45,203 nt of DNA from an uncultured Clostridia bacterium (GTDB lineage Bacteria > Bacillota > Clostridia > TANB77 > CAG-508). The stretch spans positions 1 through 45,203 of the forward strand of contig CAKPNJ010000010.1 in NCBI GenBank assembly GCA_934168365.1, read 5' to 3'. The position numbers and the translations under genes were made by a program. This document shows positions 34,003 to 41,812 of the stretch, piece by piece (within the stretch, counting starts at the first letter, position 1; each line of letters begins with the position of its first letter). The notes under the pieces are model-generated. The model was not told where the DNA came from. It saw nothing but the letters and a program-made list of their open reading frames with translations, and ran no database searches.

Positions 34003-35022
34003 TTATTTACCTAATTTTTGAATAGCTTTTTCTGCAAAGCTGTTGTTTACTACTTTTCCGTAGTCAGCTTCTTTTTCAAGTTCTCCTGCTTCTTTCATAA
34101 CCCTTTGAAGTAATGCAAACGATTCTTGTTTTAATACTGGATTATCTCTCCAAGCATCAATATCTATATAACTTTGCAATGCTGCCTCTAACATACTCAA
34201 ATCAGTATCTGGAAAAAAGTCCACTATTGCTTCTGCTATCTCTTTAGCACTATGTGATTTTACCCATTGTTCTCCTTTGTATATTGCATTTGTAAATCCT
34301 TGAATTATATTAGGATTTTTTTCAATATAACTTTTCTTAGCAAAATATGCTGTATATGGTATTTCTCCTGATGCTTCTCCAACAGATGCAACAATATATC
34401 CTTTACCTGCTTTTTCTGTTGCTGAAGCAGTTGGTTCAAATAATGTTACATATTCAGCATTTCCACCAGCAAAAGCTCCTGCCATTAAGTCAAATTTAAT
34501 ACTGTCATCTAATACTAAATCTTTTTTAGGATCTAAACCATTTTGTTTAAGCACATATTCAAAAGTCATATATGGTACTCCACCTTTTCTACCAGGAATA
34601 ACAGTTTTTCCTTTTAAATCTTGCCAACTAAAATTATCTGTTTTTTCTTTGCTAACTAAAAATGAGCCGTCTTTTTGAGTCATTTGTGCAAATACTTGTG
34701 TATAATCTTCTTTTCCTTCATTATATACATATATTGAAGCTTCTGGTCCTGCAAAGCCTATGTCACTTTGGTTTGCTAAAACTGCGGTCATTACTTTATC
34801 AGCTCCTTGACCTGTTGTTAATTCTATTTCTAAACCTTCCTCTGCAAAATAACCTTTTGAAATTGCCACATATTGTGGAGCATAAAATACAGAACGTGTT
34901 ACTTCATTTACACGAATTTTTTGTAACCCTGCTGTTTCTGTATTTTTATTAAGTAGTATATAAGTAGCTATTCCTGCTGCTACTATTATAATAACTAATA
35001 CAATAATCAAATACTTTTTCAA
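34003..35022 (-). CDS. ABC transporter substrate-binding protein (NitT/TauT/SsuA type)
   Basis: 339 residues of the NMT1/SsuA-like fold: VFYAPQYVAISKGYFAEEGLEIELTTGQGADKVMTAVLANQSDIGFAGPE is diagnostic. The N-terminus is a plain membrane helix (residues 4-24) without a lipobox Cys, so it seems to be an uncleaved membrane-anchored binding protein rather than a lipoprotein. Family members bind sulfonates, nitrate, taurine or thiamine precursors; the substrate here is not determinable. It is last in the operon after the ATPase and permease genes, separated from them by two hairpins. Confidence 0.88.
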   Translation of the reverse strand: MKKYLIIVLVIIIVAAGIATYILLNKNTETAGLQKIRVNEVTRSVFYAPQYVAISKGYFAEEGLEIELTTGQGADKVMTAVLANQSDIGFAGPEASIYVYNEGKEDYTQVFAQMTQKDGSFLVSKEKTDNFSWQDLKGKTVIPGRKGGVPYMTFEYVLKQNGLDPKKDLVLDDSIKFDLMAGAFAGGNAEYVTLFEPTASATEKAGKGYIVASVGEASGEIPYTAYFAKKSYIEKNPNIIQGFTNAIYKGEQWVKSHSAKEIAEAIVDFFPDTDLSMLEAALQSYIDIDAWRDNPVLKQESFALLQRVMKEAGELEKEADYGKVVNNSFAEKAIQKLGK

Positions 35023-35048
35023 GTTTTTTCATTCCTTTCTAATCTATT

Positions 35049-35129
35049 CATGCCAAAGGAGATTTTAAGTATTTTGGCATGCTATTTAACTTTTCTTGTT
35101 ACTTATAATACTTTTCTCCTATAAGTAAC
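35049..35129 (-). promoter_or_regulatory. Two consecutive hairpins between permease and binding-protein genes
   Basis: CATGCCAAA (35049-35057) pairs with TTTGGCATG (35073-35081), and GTTACTTATA (35098-35107) pairs with TATAAGTAAC (35120-35129). Neither has a T-run. They may stabilise or separate the highly needed binding-protein mRNA. Confidence 0.5.
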
Positions 35130-35146
35130 ATTTTTATCTGTTATTT

Positions 35147-35960
35147 TTAAGTTCTTTTAGACATTTTTTTCATAACAATTTTTTCTGAAAGTACTATTGC
35201 TTCATAAATAATTGCAGCAACTATTGCAAGAATAATTACTCCTGTCATTACTAAGTCTAGTTGAAATACCTGACCACCATATACAATTAGGTAACCTAAA
35301 CCTGCTTTTGATACCAAGAATTCTCCTGTTATTACACCTACTAAAGATAGGCCTATATTTACCTTTAATGAGTTGAAAAATGTGGATATGTTTGCAGGTA
35401 TTACTATTTTTGTTAATATTTGAAATTTACTTGCATTAAATGTTTGTGCCATTTTTATTAGTTCTTTGTCTGTATTTAAAAATCCATTTAGAATTTCTAA
35501 TATAGTTACAATTAGTGAAATGGCAAGACCCATTGTTATAATTGCTCCCATTCCTGCACCTACCCAGATGATTATAACTGGTCCGCAAAGCTACTTTGGG
35601 CAAACTGTTTAATACAACTAAATATGGTTCTGATACCTTCGAAAAAAATGGAGACCACCATAGCAAAATTGCTATAAATACACCTAGTATAACTCCTGAA
35701 ATAAACCCTATTAGTGTTTCTGTAAGTGTTACTCCTAAGTGTGTTAGCAGTCCATTAGCTGATAAATTTAAAAAGGTATTTAATATTCTTGAAGGTTGAC
35801 TTGTAATAAAACTATCTATTATTCCTTTATTAGCAAGTAATTCCCACCCTATTATAAATATAATTAGGATAAGTAATTGAGTTAAAATAACAGATATTTT
35901 GTTTTTTCTTATTTTTCTTAGGTATTTTTTTCTGTCCTCAGACATATTTTTATCATACAT
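35147..35960 (-). CDS. ABC transporter permease (SsuC/TauC type), read through a +1 shift at CGG
   Basis: Six-helix permease of a NitT/TauT-type importer. The first frame (start 35960, overlapping the ATPase gene by 8 bp) covers residues 1 to about 126 and ends in NSLPKVAL. It then meets an in-frame CGG (35583-35585), after which that frame becomes nonsense and runs on only to 35436. Skipping the C gives NSLPKVAL-GPVIIIWVGAGMG, the exact family consensus, and continues to the stop at 35147, giving 270 residues. The C-terminal part otherwise has no start or ribosome binding site at the right place. It is either read by programmed or tolerated frameshifting, or a one-base-insertion pseudogene. 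Confidence 0.8.
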
Positions 35961-36696
35961 GTACATCAAGCTCCTTCCATATAGCATCAAAGTACTTACT
36001 AAATTTAGGGCTCTCACGGCAGTTGATTGGATTTCTATTTTCCATTTCAAAATTAATAGTATGAATGGTTTTTACTGTTGCTGGTCTTTTTGTTAACACT
36101 ACTATCCTATCACTCATACTAATTGCCTCTGATATATCATGTGTCACTATAATAGCTGTAATATTTTCATTTTTTAATATTTGAAAAATATCATTTGTAA
36201 CCATAATTCTAGTTTGATAGTCTAACGCTGAAAATGCTTCGTCTAATAATAAGATTTTTGGCTTAATAGCCAAAGTTCTTATCAGCGCTGCTCTTTGCCT
36301 CATTCCTCCAGATAACTGATTTGGGTATTTGTCTTTAAATTCATATAAACCATATTTTTTAAGTAATTCTATTACATAAGCTTCATTTTCTTTTGTCTTT
36401 TTTCTTCTTATTTCTAAGCCAAATGTAATATTATCATAAATATTTCTCCACTCTAAAAGACTATCCTTTTGTAGCATATAGCCAAGACCACCATCAATTT
36501 GTATATCACCAGAAGTTTTAGGCTCCAGACCAGATATTATTGAAAGTAATGTAGATTTTCCACACCCACTTGGTCCAATTATGCTAACAAATTCTCCCTC
36601 ATTTACACTAAATGAAATATCAGACAAAGCTTCTACTTCACCATTTTTCGCTTGGTACTTTTTGTTTACATTCTTTAGTTTCAATACTTCCTTCAT
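35953..36696 (-). CDS. ABC transporter ATPase (SsuB/TauB type)
   Basis: 247 residues. Walker A GPSGCGKST (41-49), Q-loop region GYMLQKDSLLEWRN, signature LSGGMRQRAAL, Walker B ILLLDEAFSALD and switch VTHDISEA are all intact. It energises uptake by the permease and binding protein encoded downstream. The start codon region lies in a 10-bp inverted repeat with the leader (36690-36740). Confidence 0.95.
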   Translation of the reverse strand: MKEVLKLKNVNKKYQAKNGEVEALSDISFSVNEGEFVSIIGPSGCGKSTLLSIISGLEPKTSGDIQIDGGLGYMLQKDSLLEWRNIYDNITFGLEIRRKKTKENEAYVIELLKKYGLYEFKDKYPNQLSGGMRQRAALIRTLAIKPKILLLDEAFSALDYQTRIMVTNDIFQILKNENITAIIVTHDISEAISMSDRIVVLTKRPATVKTIHTINFEMENRNPINCRESPKFSKYFDAIWKELDVHV

Positions 36697-36740
36697 AAGT
36701 ACCTCCTAATTCAAATTTATCATAATACATCTTATGAAGG
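36690..36740 (-). promoter_or_regulatory. Leader hairpin covering the ssuB-like start codon
   Basis: CCTTCATAAG (minus strand, 36731-36740) is a perfect complement of CTTATGAAGG (36690-36699), which contains the ATG. The 31-nt loop carries the AGGAGGT ribosome binding site. A folded leader would hide the start codon. Confidence 0.55.
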
Positions 36741-36769
36741 TATACATAATTTAGTGAGTGAATTCATTT

Positions 36770-36928
36770 TTATTTTTCAATTTGCCCTTTACAGGCTGCA
36801 ATTGTTGCCAACGAATCCCCCAATTGATTAAATATTGAGCCTATTAAAGCAAGTTCATCTGGTGTTTTATCTTGTGCAATTACACATGCAAGTGTAGATA
36901 CCAATGTAACCAATTCACAACATTCCAT
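36770..36928 (-). CDS. Small DUF6774-like protein
   Basis: 52 residues (MECCELVTLVSTLACVIAQD...DELALIGSIFNQLGDSLATIAA). The CCELV start and the LIGSIFNQLGDSLATI segment match small clostridial proteins annotated DUF6774; function unknown. The start at 36928 follows AAAGGAG at a 7-base distance. The frame is open further upstream, but that stretch is the dispersed repeat and the out-of-frame LysM sequence of the next gene. Confidence 0.75.
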   Translation of the reverse strand: MECCELVTLVSTLACVIAQDKTPDELALIGSIFNQLGDSLATIAACKGQIEK

Positions 36929-36947
36929 CTTAGGCTCCTTTCTTTTT

Positions 36948-36985
36948 GGTGACTTTTGGGACGGAGTCAAAAAGCACCCTCTTTT
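36948..36985 (+). repeat. Dispersed ~36-bp repeat (copy 2)
   Basis: Copy of the dacA-associated repeat (1812-1847) in the opposite orientation, located between the muramidase and DUF6774-like genes. Confidence 0.65.
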
Positions 36986-37025
36986 ATTTAATTTTGGTAC
37001 TTTTGTACCCATCCAAAGCATCTCT

Positions 37026-38251
37026 CTAGATTCTAAATATTTGTCCGTGGGTATATTAGGTTTGCGTTTTGTATGCGGTTTAGTCTTACTATATTTGCTA
37101 TAGTTGTGTTGTATCTTCTTGCAATTGACCATAATGTATCTCCTCTTCTCACTGTGTATAACTTATGTCCACAGTCGTGTTTACAGTTACTATTTACAAC
37201 TAGCTTTTGGCCGTGGATAAATTAAATTTACATTTTGTATGTTGTTTTCTTGTGCAATTTTGCTAACTGTTGTATTAAACATTTGGGCTATTTCAGATAA
37301 TGTATCTCCACTTTTAACGGTATAAATTGTTGTGTTACTTGTATTTTCTCCTTTAACAGGAACTATTAAATAATTTCCTGCATATATCAAGTTTGGATTC
37401 TGAATATTGTTTAACCTTACAAGCTCCGCAACTGTTGTGTTGTATTTTATAGCTAGCTGAGATAATGTGTCTCCCCATTTTATTTTTATTTTTTTAGTTG
37501 TTGTTTTGTCATTTTCCTCATCTGGTTTTGGTTTTTCTGTATCTGGAATTTGAGTACCTTCTGACATAAATATTTCTTTAGTAAATTTATCTCTGTCTAC
37601 ATTATTTGAAATTCCACTTACTCTGCCTACATCTGTATATTGCCAACCTGCCCAACTTTTCCATGTTCCACTATTTTCTGGTTTGTTTACCTCGTATTGC
37701 GCAATCCACAAGGGATAATTTGTTACTTCTCCTTCCCAAATACGACTTGCTGTATAGGCATTACTGTATAGTACAACATCTTTTTTTGTCAGTTCTTCTA
37801 GCTTTTTCATAAAAGCCAAGCCTATTGTATTTATCTCTCTTTTATTCAAATTCCCAAAGCTTTCAAAATCCATTGCAAGTCTACAATCTGCTACTTTTCC
37901 TGATATTACTGAAGCAAAAAACTGTGCTTCTTTTTCTGCTTGATTTACACTTCTTGCTGTTACATAATGGTAAAATCCAATTTTTAATCCTGCATCTCTT
38001 GCTCTTTTATAGTTTTGTTCAAATTTTGAATCTATGTAATTTGTACCTTCACTCGAACGTATATAAACAACTTGTATCCCATCCTTTTTTACCTTTCCAA
38101 AATCAATATTTCCTTGATATCCACTCACATCAATTCCGTTATATATTTCGTCACTTGATGGTCCAAATGCCATCACTTTTGTTGGCATTGTGTATATTGT
38201 TGCAACTGTTAGCATTATTACAATAGATAATAATTTCAATATTTTTTTCAT
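37026..38251 (-). CDS. GH25 muramidase with three LysM domains, read through two +1 shifts at CGG
   Basis: Secreted lysozyme. A signal peptide (to about residue 28) is followed by a glycosyl hydrolase 25 domain (about 35-225) with GIDVSGYQG, GFYHYV and the acidic pair in AMDFESF. LysM 1 and LysM 2 (KWGDTLSQLAIKYNTT, TVKSGDTLSEIAQMFNTT) bind peptidoglycan. In the plain frame the protein breaks at an in-frame CGG (37211-37213) inside the conserved YPGQ end of LysM 2. Skipping the C restores YPGQKLVV and opens a complete LysM 3 (YTVRRGDTLWSIARRYNTT), which meets a second CGG (37045-37047) at the same YPGQ position; skipping again gives YPGQIFRI and a stop at 37026. The total is 407 residues. The start at 38251 has GAGGTG upstream and follows cysK closely. 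Confidence 0.82.
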
Positions 38252-38261
38252 ATTATTCACC

Positions 38262-39221
38262 TCATATCACTTCATATTGCAGTAACTTTATTTTGTTTGA
38301 AATATATTTTTCGTTATTATCTATTGGTTTGCTTAAATCTGTACTTAAGTATTTTTTATTATCATCTGCGAATACTGTTACTACTGGTCCTTTTATATTT
38401 TTTTGAAGTAATACACTTCCTAAAAAGTTTGCACCTGATGAAATTCCGACTCCTATTCCTAATTCTGATGCCAATTTTCTTGACATATTTATACTGTCTT
38501 CATCATTTACTAAAATTACTTTGTCTATTTCATTTTTATCTAATAAGGCTGGAATAAAGTCATCTCCTATACCTTCTATCTTGTGTTGTTTAATTATTCT
38601 GTTTTTAGAAATCAACGGCATACTTTCTGGTTCAATTGCAGTTACAGTTATTTCTGGATATCTTCTCCTTAACTTTTTCCCTATTCCCATCAAAGTTCCA
38701 CCTGTTCCAACTCCTGATACAAAACCTGTAATGTCTTCTGGAACTTGATTTAAAATTTCCTGGCCTGTTGTTTCATATTGCGCTAAAACATTGTCCATAT
38801 TAGCAAATTGATTTGCTAAAAATCCATTTACTTTTTTAGCTAAATTTCTTGACTCTTGAATACATTTGCTAAAACCTCCCTGTTGTTTAGAAAATGTTAT
38901 AACTTTTGCTCCATAGCTTTGCATAATTTGAACTCGTTCTTTACTAGCCCAATCTGGCATAAAAATATATACTGGATGATGATAATATTTACCAAGTGCT
39001 GACAAAGAAATTCCGGTATTTCCACTTGTCGCCTCTATTATTGGCATACCATCTTTTAATTCTCCTCTTTCTTTTGCTTTTGTTATTATGTAATATGCTG
39101 GTCTATCTTTTATACTTCCTGTTAAATTATAGCTTTCTAATTTTGTGTATATATAGTTTGTTTTGCCTTCGTACTCATACTTTATTTTTATTAAAGGTGT
39201 ATTTCCTATTGTTTTAATCAT
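38262..39221 (-). CDS. cysK: Cysteine synthase family PLP enzyme
   Basis: 319 residues with the PLP lysine K38 (LTGSIKDRPA), the substrate loop TSGNTG and the phosphate-binding GVGTGGT. It makes cysteine from O-acetylserine and sulfide, although cystathionine-beta-synthase-like roles cannot be excluded from sequence. The start is at the ATG at 39221 (GAGGAG upstream). It is followed within about 10 bp by the muramidase gene. Confidence 0.9.
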   Translation of the reverse strand: MIKTIGNTPLIKIKYEYEGKTNYIYTKLESYNLTGSIKDRPAYYIITKAKERGELKDGMPIIEATSGNTGISLSALGKYYHHPVYIFMPDWASKERVQIMQSYGAKVITFSKQQGGFSKCIQESRNLAKKVNGFLANQFANMDNVLAQYETTGQEILNQVPEDITGFVSGVGTGGTLMGIGKKLRRRYPEITVTAIEPESMPLISKNRIIKQHKIEGIGDDFIPALLDKNEIDKVILVNDEDSINMSRKLASELGIGVGISSGANFLGSVLLQKNIKGPVVTVFADDNKKYLSTDLSKPIDNNEKYISNKIKLLQYEVI

Positions 39222-39339
39222 ATCCACCACTCCTCACTTTATGTTTTATATATTTTATACAGTTTGTGGTGGAATGGTTAATGGAAAATTAAATTGTTTG
39301 GTGGTATAATAGTTTTATAGTTATGCTTAATCAGGCTAG

Positions 39340-40495
39340 GTTATAGTTCTCTTCTAGGTTTTGATATGATATAATCAAGATTTTATTGCAAACCGAATGT
39401 AATGGTTATAGTTCTCTTTTAAGTTTTGATATGATATAATTACTTTAACTGGCAACTTTTTTACATCTTCGTTATAGTTCTCTTCTAAGTTTTGATATGA
39501 TATAATTACGAAGATGTATTACAATTTACAGTTCCAGTTATAGTTCTCTTCTAAGTTTTGATATGATATAATAATAATAAAGACGGCTTGTAATGCTTGT
39601 GGTTATAGTTCTCTTCTAAGTTTTGATATGATATAATTTTGTGGGTTATAGTAATATTCACTGGTCTGTTATAGTTCTCTTCTAAGTTTTGATATGATAT
39701 AATAAATTCAGTTGAAATATTTACAGGTACAACGTTATAGTTCTCTTCTAAGTTTTGATATGATATAATTGTTAGAGCTGTACTAATAGCACTAAAATCG
39801 TTATAGTTCTCTTCTAAGTTTTGATATGATATAATAAACATCAAGTGATATTACAACAGCTATAAGTTATAGTTCTCTTCTAAGTTTTGATATGATATAA
39901 TCTATAATATTAGGATAGTTAATACCCTATAGTTATAGTTCTCTTCTAAGTTTTGATATGATATAATAGTATTTAAATGATATTCCCAATATGGACTGTT
40001 ATAGTTCTCTTCTAAGTTTTGATATGATATAATATATTTTAGGAGGTGTTTTAAGTGAAAGAAGTTATAGTTCTCTTCTAAGTTTTGATATGATATAATG
40101 TAAAGCAGCTTTTAGAACTTCTGCTGCTAGTTATAGTTCTCTTCTAAGTTTTGATATGATATAATTACTTTAACTGTTACACTGTTATATTTCATGTTAT
40201 AGTTCTCTTCTAAGTTTTGATATGATATAATAGACGAATTAGAAGAAAAGTCTGCAAGAGGGTTATAGTTCTCTTCTAAGTTTTGATATGATATAATAAA
40301 GCAAACCGTATAAGTACCATCGGCATCGTTATAGTTCTCTTCTAAGTTTTGATATGATATAATATATATTTTGTTATAAATATTTTTGTCTATGTTATAG
40401 TTCTCTTCTAAGTTTTGATATGATATAATAAAAGTTTTGATTTAGCAATAGATGTTAAAGTTATAGTTCTCTTCTAAGTTTTGATATGATATAAT
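39340..40495 (+). CRISPR. Type II-C CRISPR array, 18 repeats / 17 spacers
   Basis: 36-bp repeats start GTTATAGTTCTCTTCTAAG and end GATATGATATAAT; spacers are 30 bp (two are 29). Repeats begin at 39340, 39405, 39471, 39537, 39602, 39668, 39734, 39800, 39866, 39932, 39998, 40064, 40130, 40196, 40262, 40328, 40394 and 40460. Repeats 1 and 2 carry single changes, so the left end is probably the old end. Each repeat ends in an extended -10 (TGATATAAT), so each can start its own crRNA rightward, as in Neisseria II-C arrays. The array is read toward cas2, opposite to the cas genes. Confidence 0.98.
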
Positions 40496-40547
40496 AGGTG
40501 AGGCTGTAACGTGTAATAATACTGGTTTTCCTGTGTTATTATGCAAG

Positions 40548-40586
40548 AAAAAAATGATCTAATTAAATAAAAATTAGGTCATTTTT
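40548..40586 (-). terminator. Bidirectional terminator between cas2 and the array
   Basis: AAAAAATGATCTAATT pairs with AATTAGGTCATTTTTT, with A/T runs on both sides. It ends the cas transcript from the right and array transcripts from the left. Confidence 0.85.
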
Positions 40587-40592
40587 TCTTTT

Positions 40593-40916
40593 TTAAAATA
40601 AACTTAATTGATTACAATTTACTCTTTTTTCTTTTACAGATGGTTTTCCTACTAAAAATTTCATTTCTTCATACTGTTTTTCTGTTATAGTTAAACAACG
40701 TACAGAACCTTTTTCTGGTAATATTGTATTTAGTCTTTTTAAATGTTTGTTAGTCATATCTGTTCCATTGCACAATCTAGAATATACAGAATATTGAATC
40801 ATATCATATCCATCATTTAATAAAAATCTTCTAAATTGTGAATATATTTTTCTTTCTTTTTTCTTTACTACTGGCAAATCAAAAAATACTAATATTCTCA
40901 TAAATTTATTACTCAT
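40593..40916 (-). CDS. cas2: CRISPR-associated endonuclease Cas2
   Basis: 107 residues: MRILVFFDLPV, RRFLLNDGYDMIQYSVYSRLC and VRCLTITEKQYEEM are the usual type II Cas2 pattern (ferredoxin fold, Asp in FFDLP). It forms the integration complex with Cas1. It overlaps cas1 by 8 bp. Confidence 0.97.
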   Translation of the reverse strand: MSNKFMRILVFFDLPVVKKKERKIYSQFRRFLLNDGYDMIQYSVYSRLCNGTDMTNKHLKRLNTILPEKGSVRCLTITEKQYEEMKFLVGKPSVKEKRVNCNQLSLF

Positions 40917-41811
40917 AGCTATGTATTTTTATCGGTAAAATTTCTGGTAATTCTAATTTTTTATAATCATTTTGATTTATTGCCGTAGTATAAGATGCTA
41001 CCATAATGTTTATTGCATTGTTTACTGATTGTAATTTTCCTTGTATATACACATCTGCATTTAAAAGATTTACTAATTCTGCTCTCACAAATTTATTAAA
41101 TTCTGTATTTTCATTTATATTAGTCTTTACCCATAAATCCACTATTGGTCTAAATGGTTCTATAAAATCATCTGCTAAATTGTAATTGTTTAACTCACTT
41201 TTATGATGAATTCCTATTGACGGCAAATACCCATAAGATACTATACTTCTTGCAATAGCACCTCTTATTATTGAATAGCCGTAATTTAAACAAGTATTGC
41301 ATATATCTTCAAAGTTTCTACTAAAATTTCTTCCAAATAAAGATGAAAAATATCCTTTTGCTGCAATTGCTTCTTTATTTTTTGTATCTCCTGAATTAAC
41401 ATTTTGTGCCAAGTTTTGTAAATGTTCTGACATTAAACTTTTATCACATAGGCTTAGCACTTTAGCTTGGTTGGTTATTTTAGATATAATAATTCTTTGC
41501 CAACATCTTTTGTTAAAGCTTTCTGAACAATTTAGTTGTTGATTTATAACCTTTAATTGTCTACTGTGACACGCAAATGGAATGAATATTCCATTTGGTA
41601 AGTGTTTATCGTCACAACTATACATAACAATTTTGTTATCTGCCATCATGCTCATTGCTTTTGATGATAAGCTGATTTGTGGTGTTTCTAATACAATTGT
41701 TGATATATCTTCTAATGGCATACTAAAATCTTCATCTTGAGTTATTTGTAGCTGTCTATTTTTTATAGACAGTTTTGTCGGTTGTGTAATTACTACACTT
41801 CGCCAACTCAT
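40909..41811 (-). CDS. cas1: CRISPR-associated endonuclease Cas1
   Basis: 300 residues, type II Cas1. Catalytic residues are in NKEAIAAKGYF (Glu), LPSIGIHHKSELN (His) and LADDFIEPFRPIVD (Asp/Glu). It integrates new spacers. It starts one base after the cas9 stop, so it is translated in a tightly coupled operon. Confidence 0.97.
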   Translation of the reverse strand: MSWRSVVITQPTKLSIKNRQLQITQDEDFSMPLEDISTIVLETPQISLSSKAMSMMADNKIVMYSCDDKHLPNGIFIPFACHSRQLKVINQQLNCSESFNKRCWQRIIISKITNQAKVLSLCDKSLMSEHLQNLAQNVNSGDTKNKEAIAAKGYFSSLFGRNFSRNFEDICNTCLNYGYSIIRGAIARSIVSYGYLPSIGIHHKSELNNYNLADDFIEPFRPIVDLWVKTNINENTEFNKFVRAELVNLLNADVYIQGKLQSVNNAINIMVASYTTAINQNDYKKLELPEILPIKIHSYE

Positions 41812-41812
41812 T

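Noticed and set aside
36697..36770. TPP or other known riboswitch upstream of the ABC importer
   Set aside because: No conserved TPP-type CTGAGA or other riboswitch core is present; only the simple inverted repeat is visible.
10618..37213. Nanopore or methylation artefact as the cause of the four extra Cs
   Set aside because: Two sites would be CCAGG without the C, but the others would be ACCGG and TTGGG, and CCWGG occurs intact elsewhere in the window; one motif cannot explain all four. Raw reads should still be checked.
39551..39844. Minus-strand 97-codon open frame with repeated ISYQNLEENYN
   Set aside because: It is the CRISPR repeat translated over several units; it has no ribosome binding site and lies wholly inside the array.
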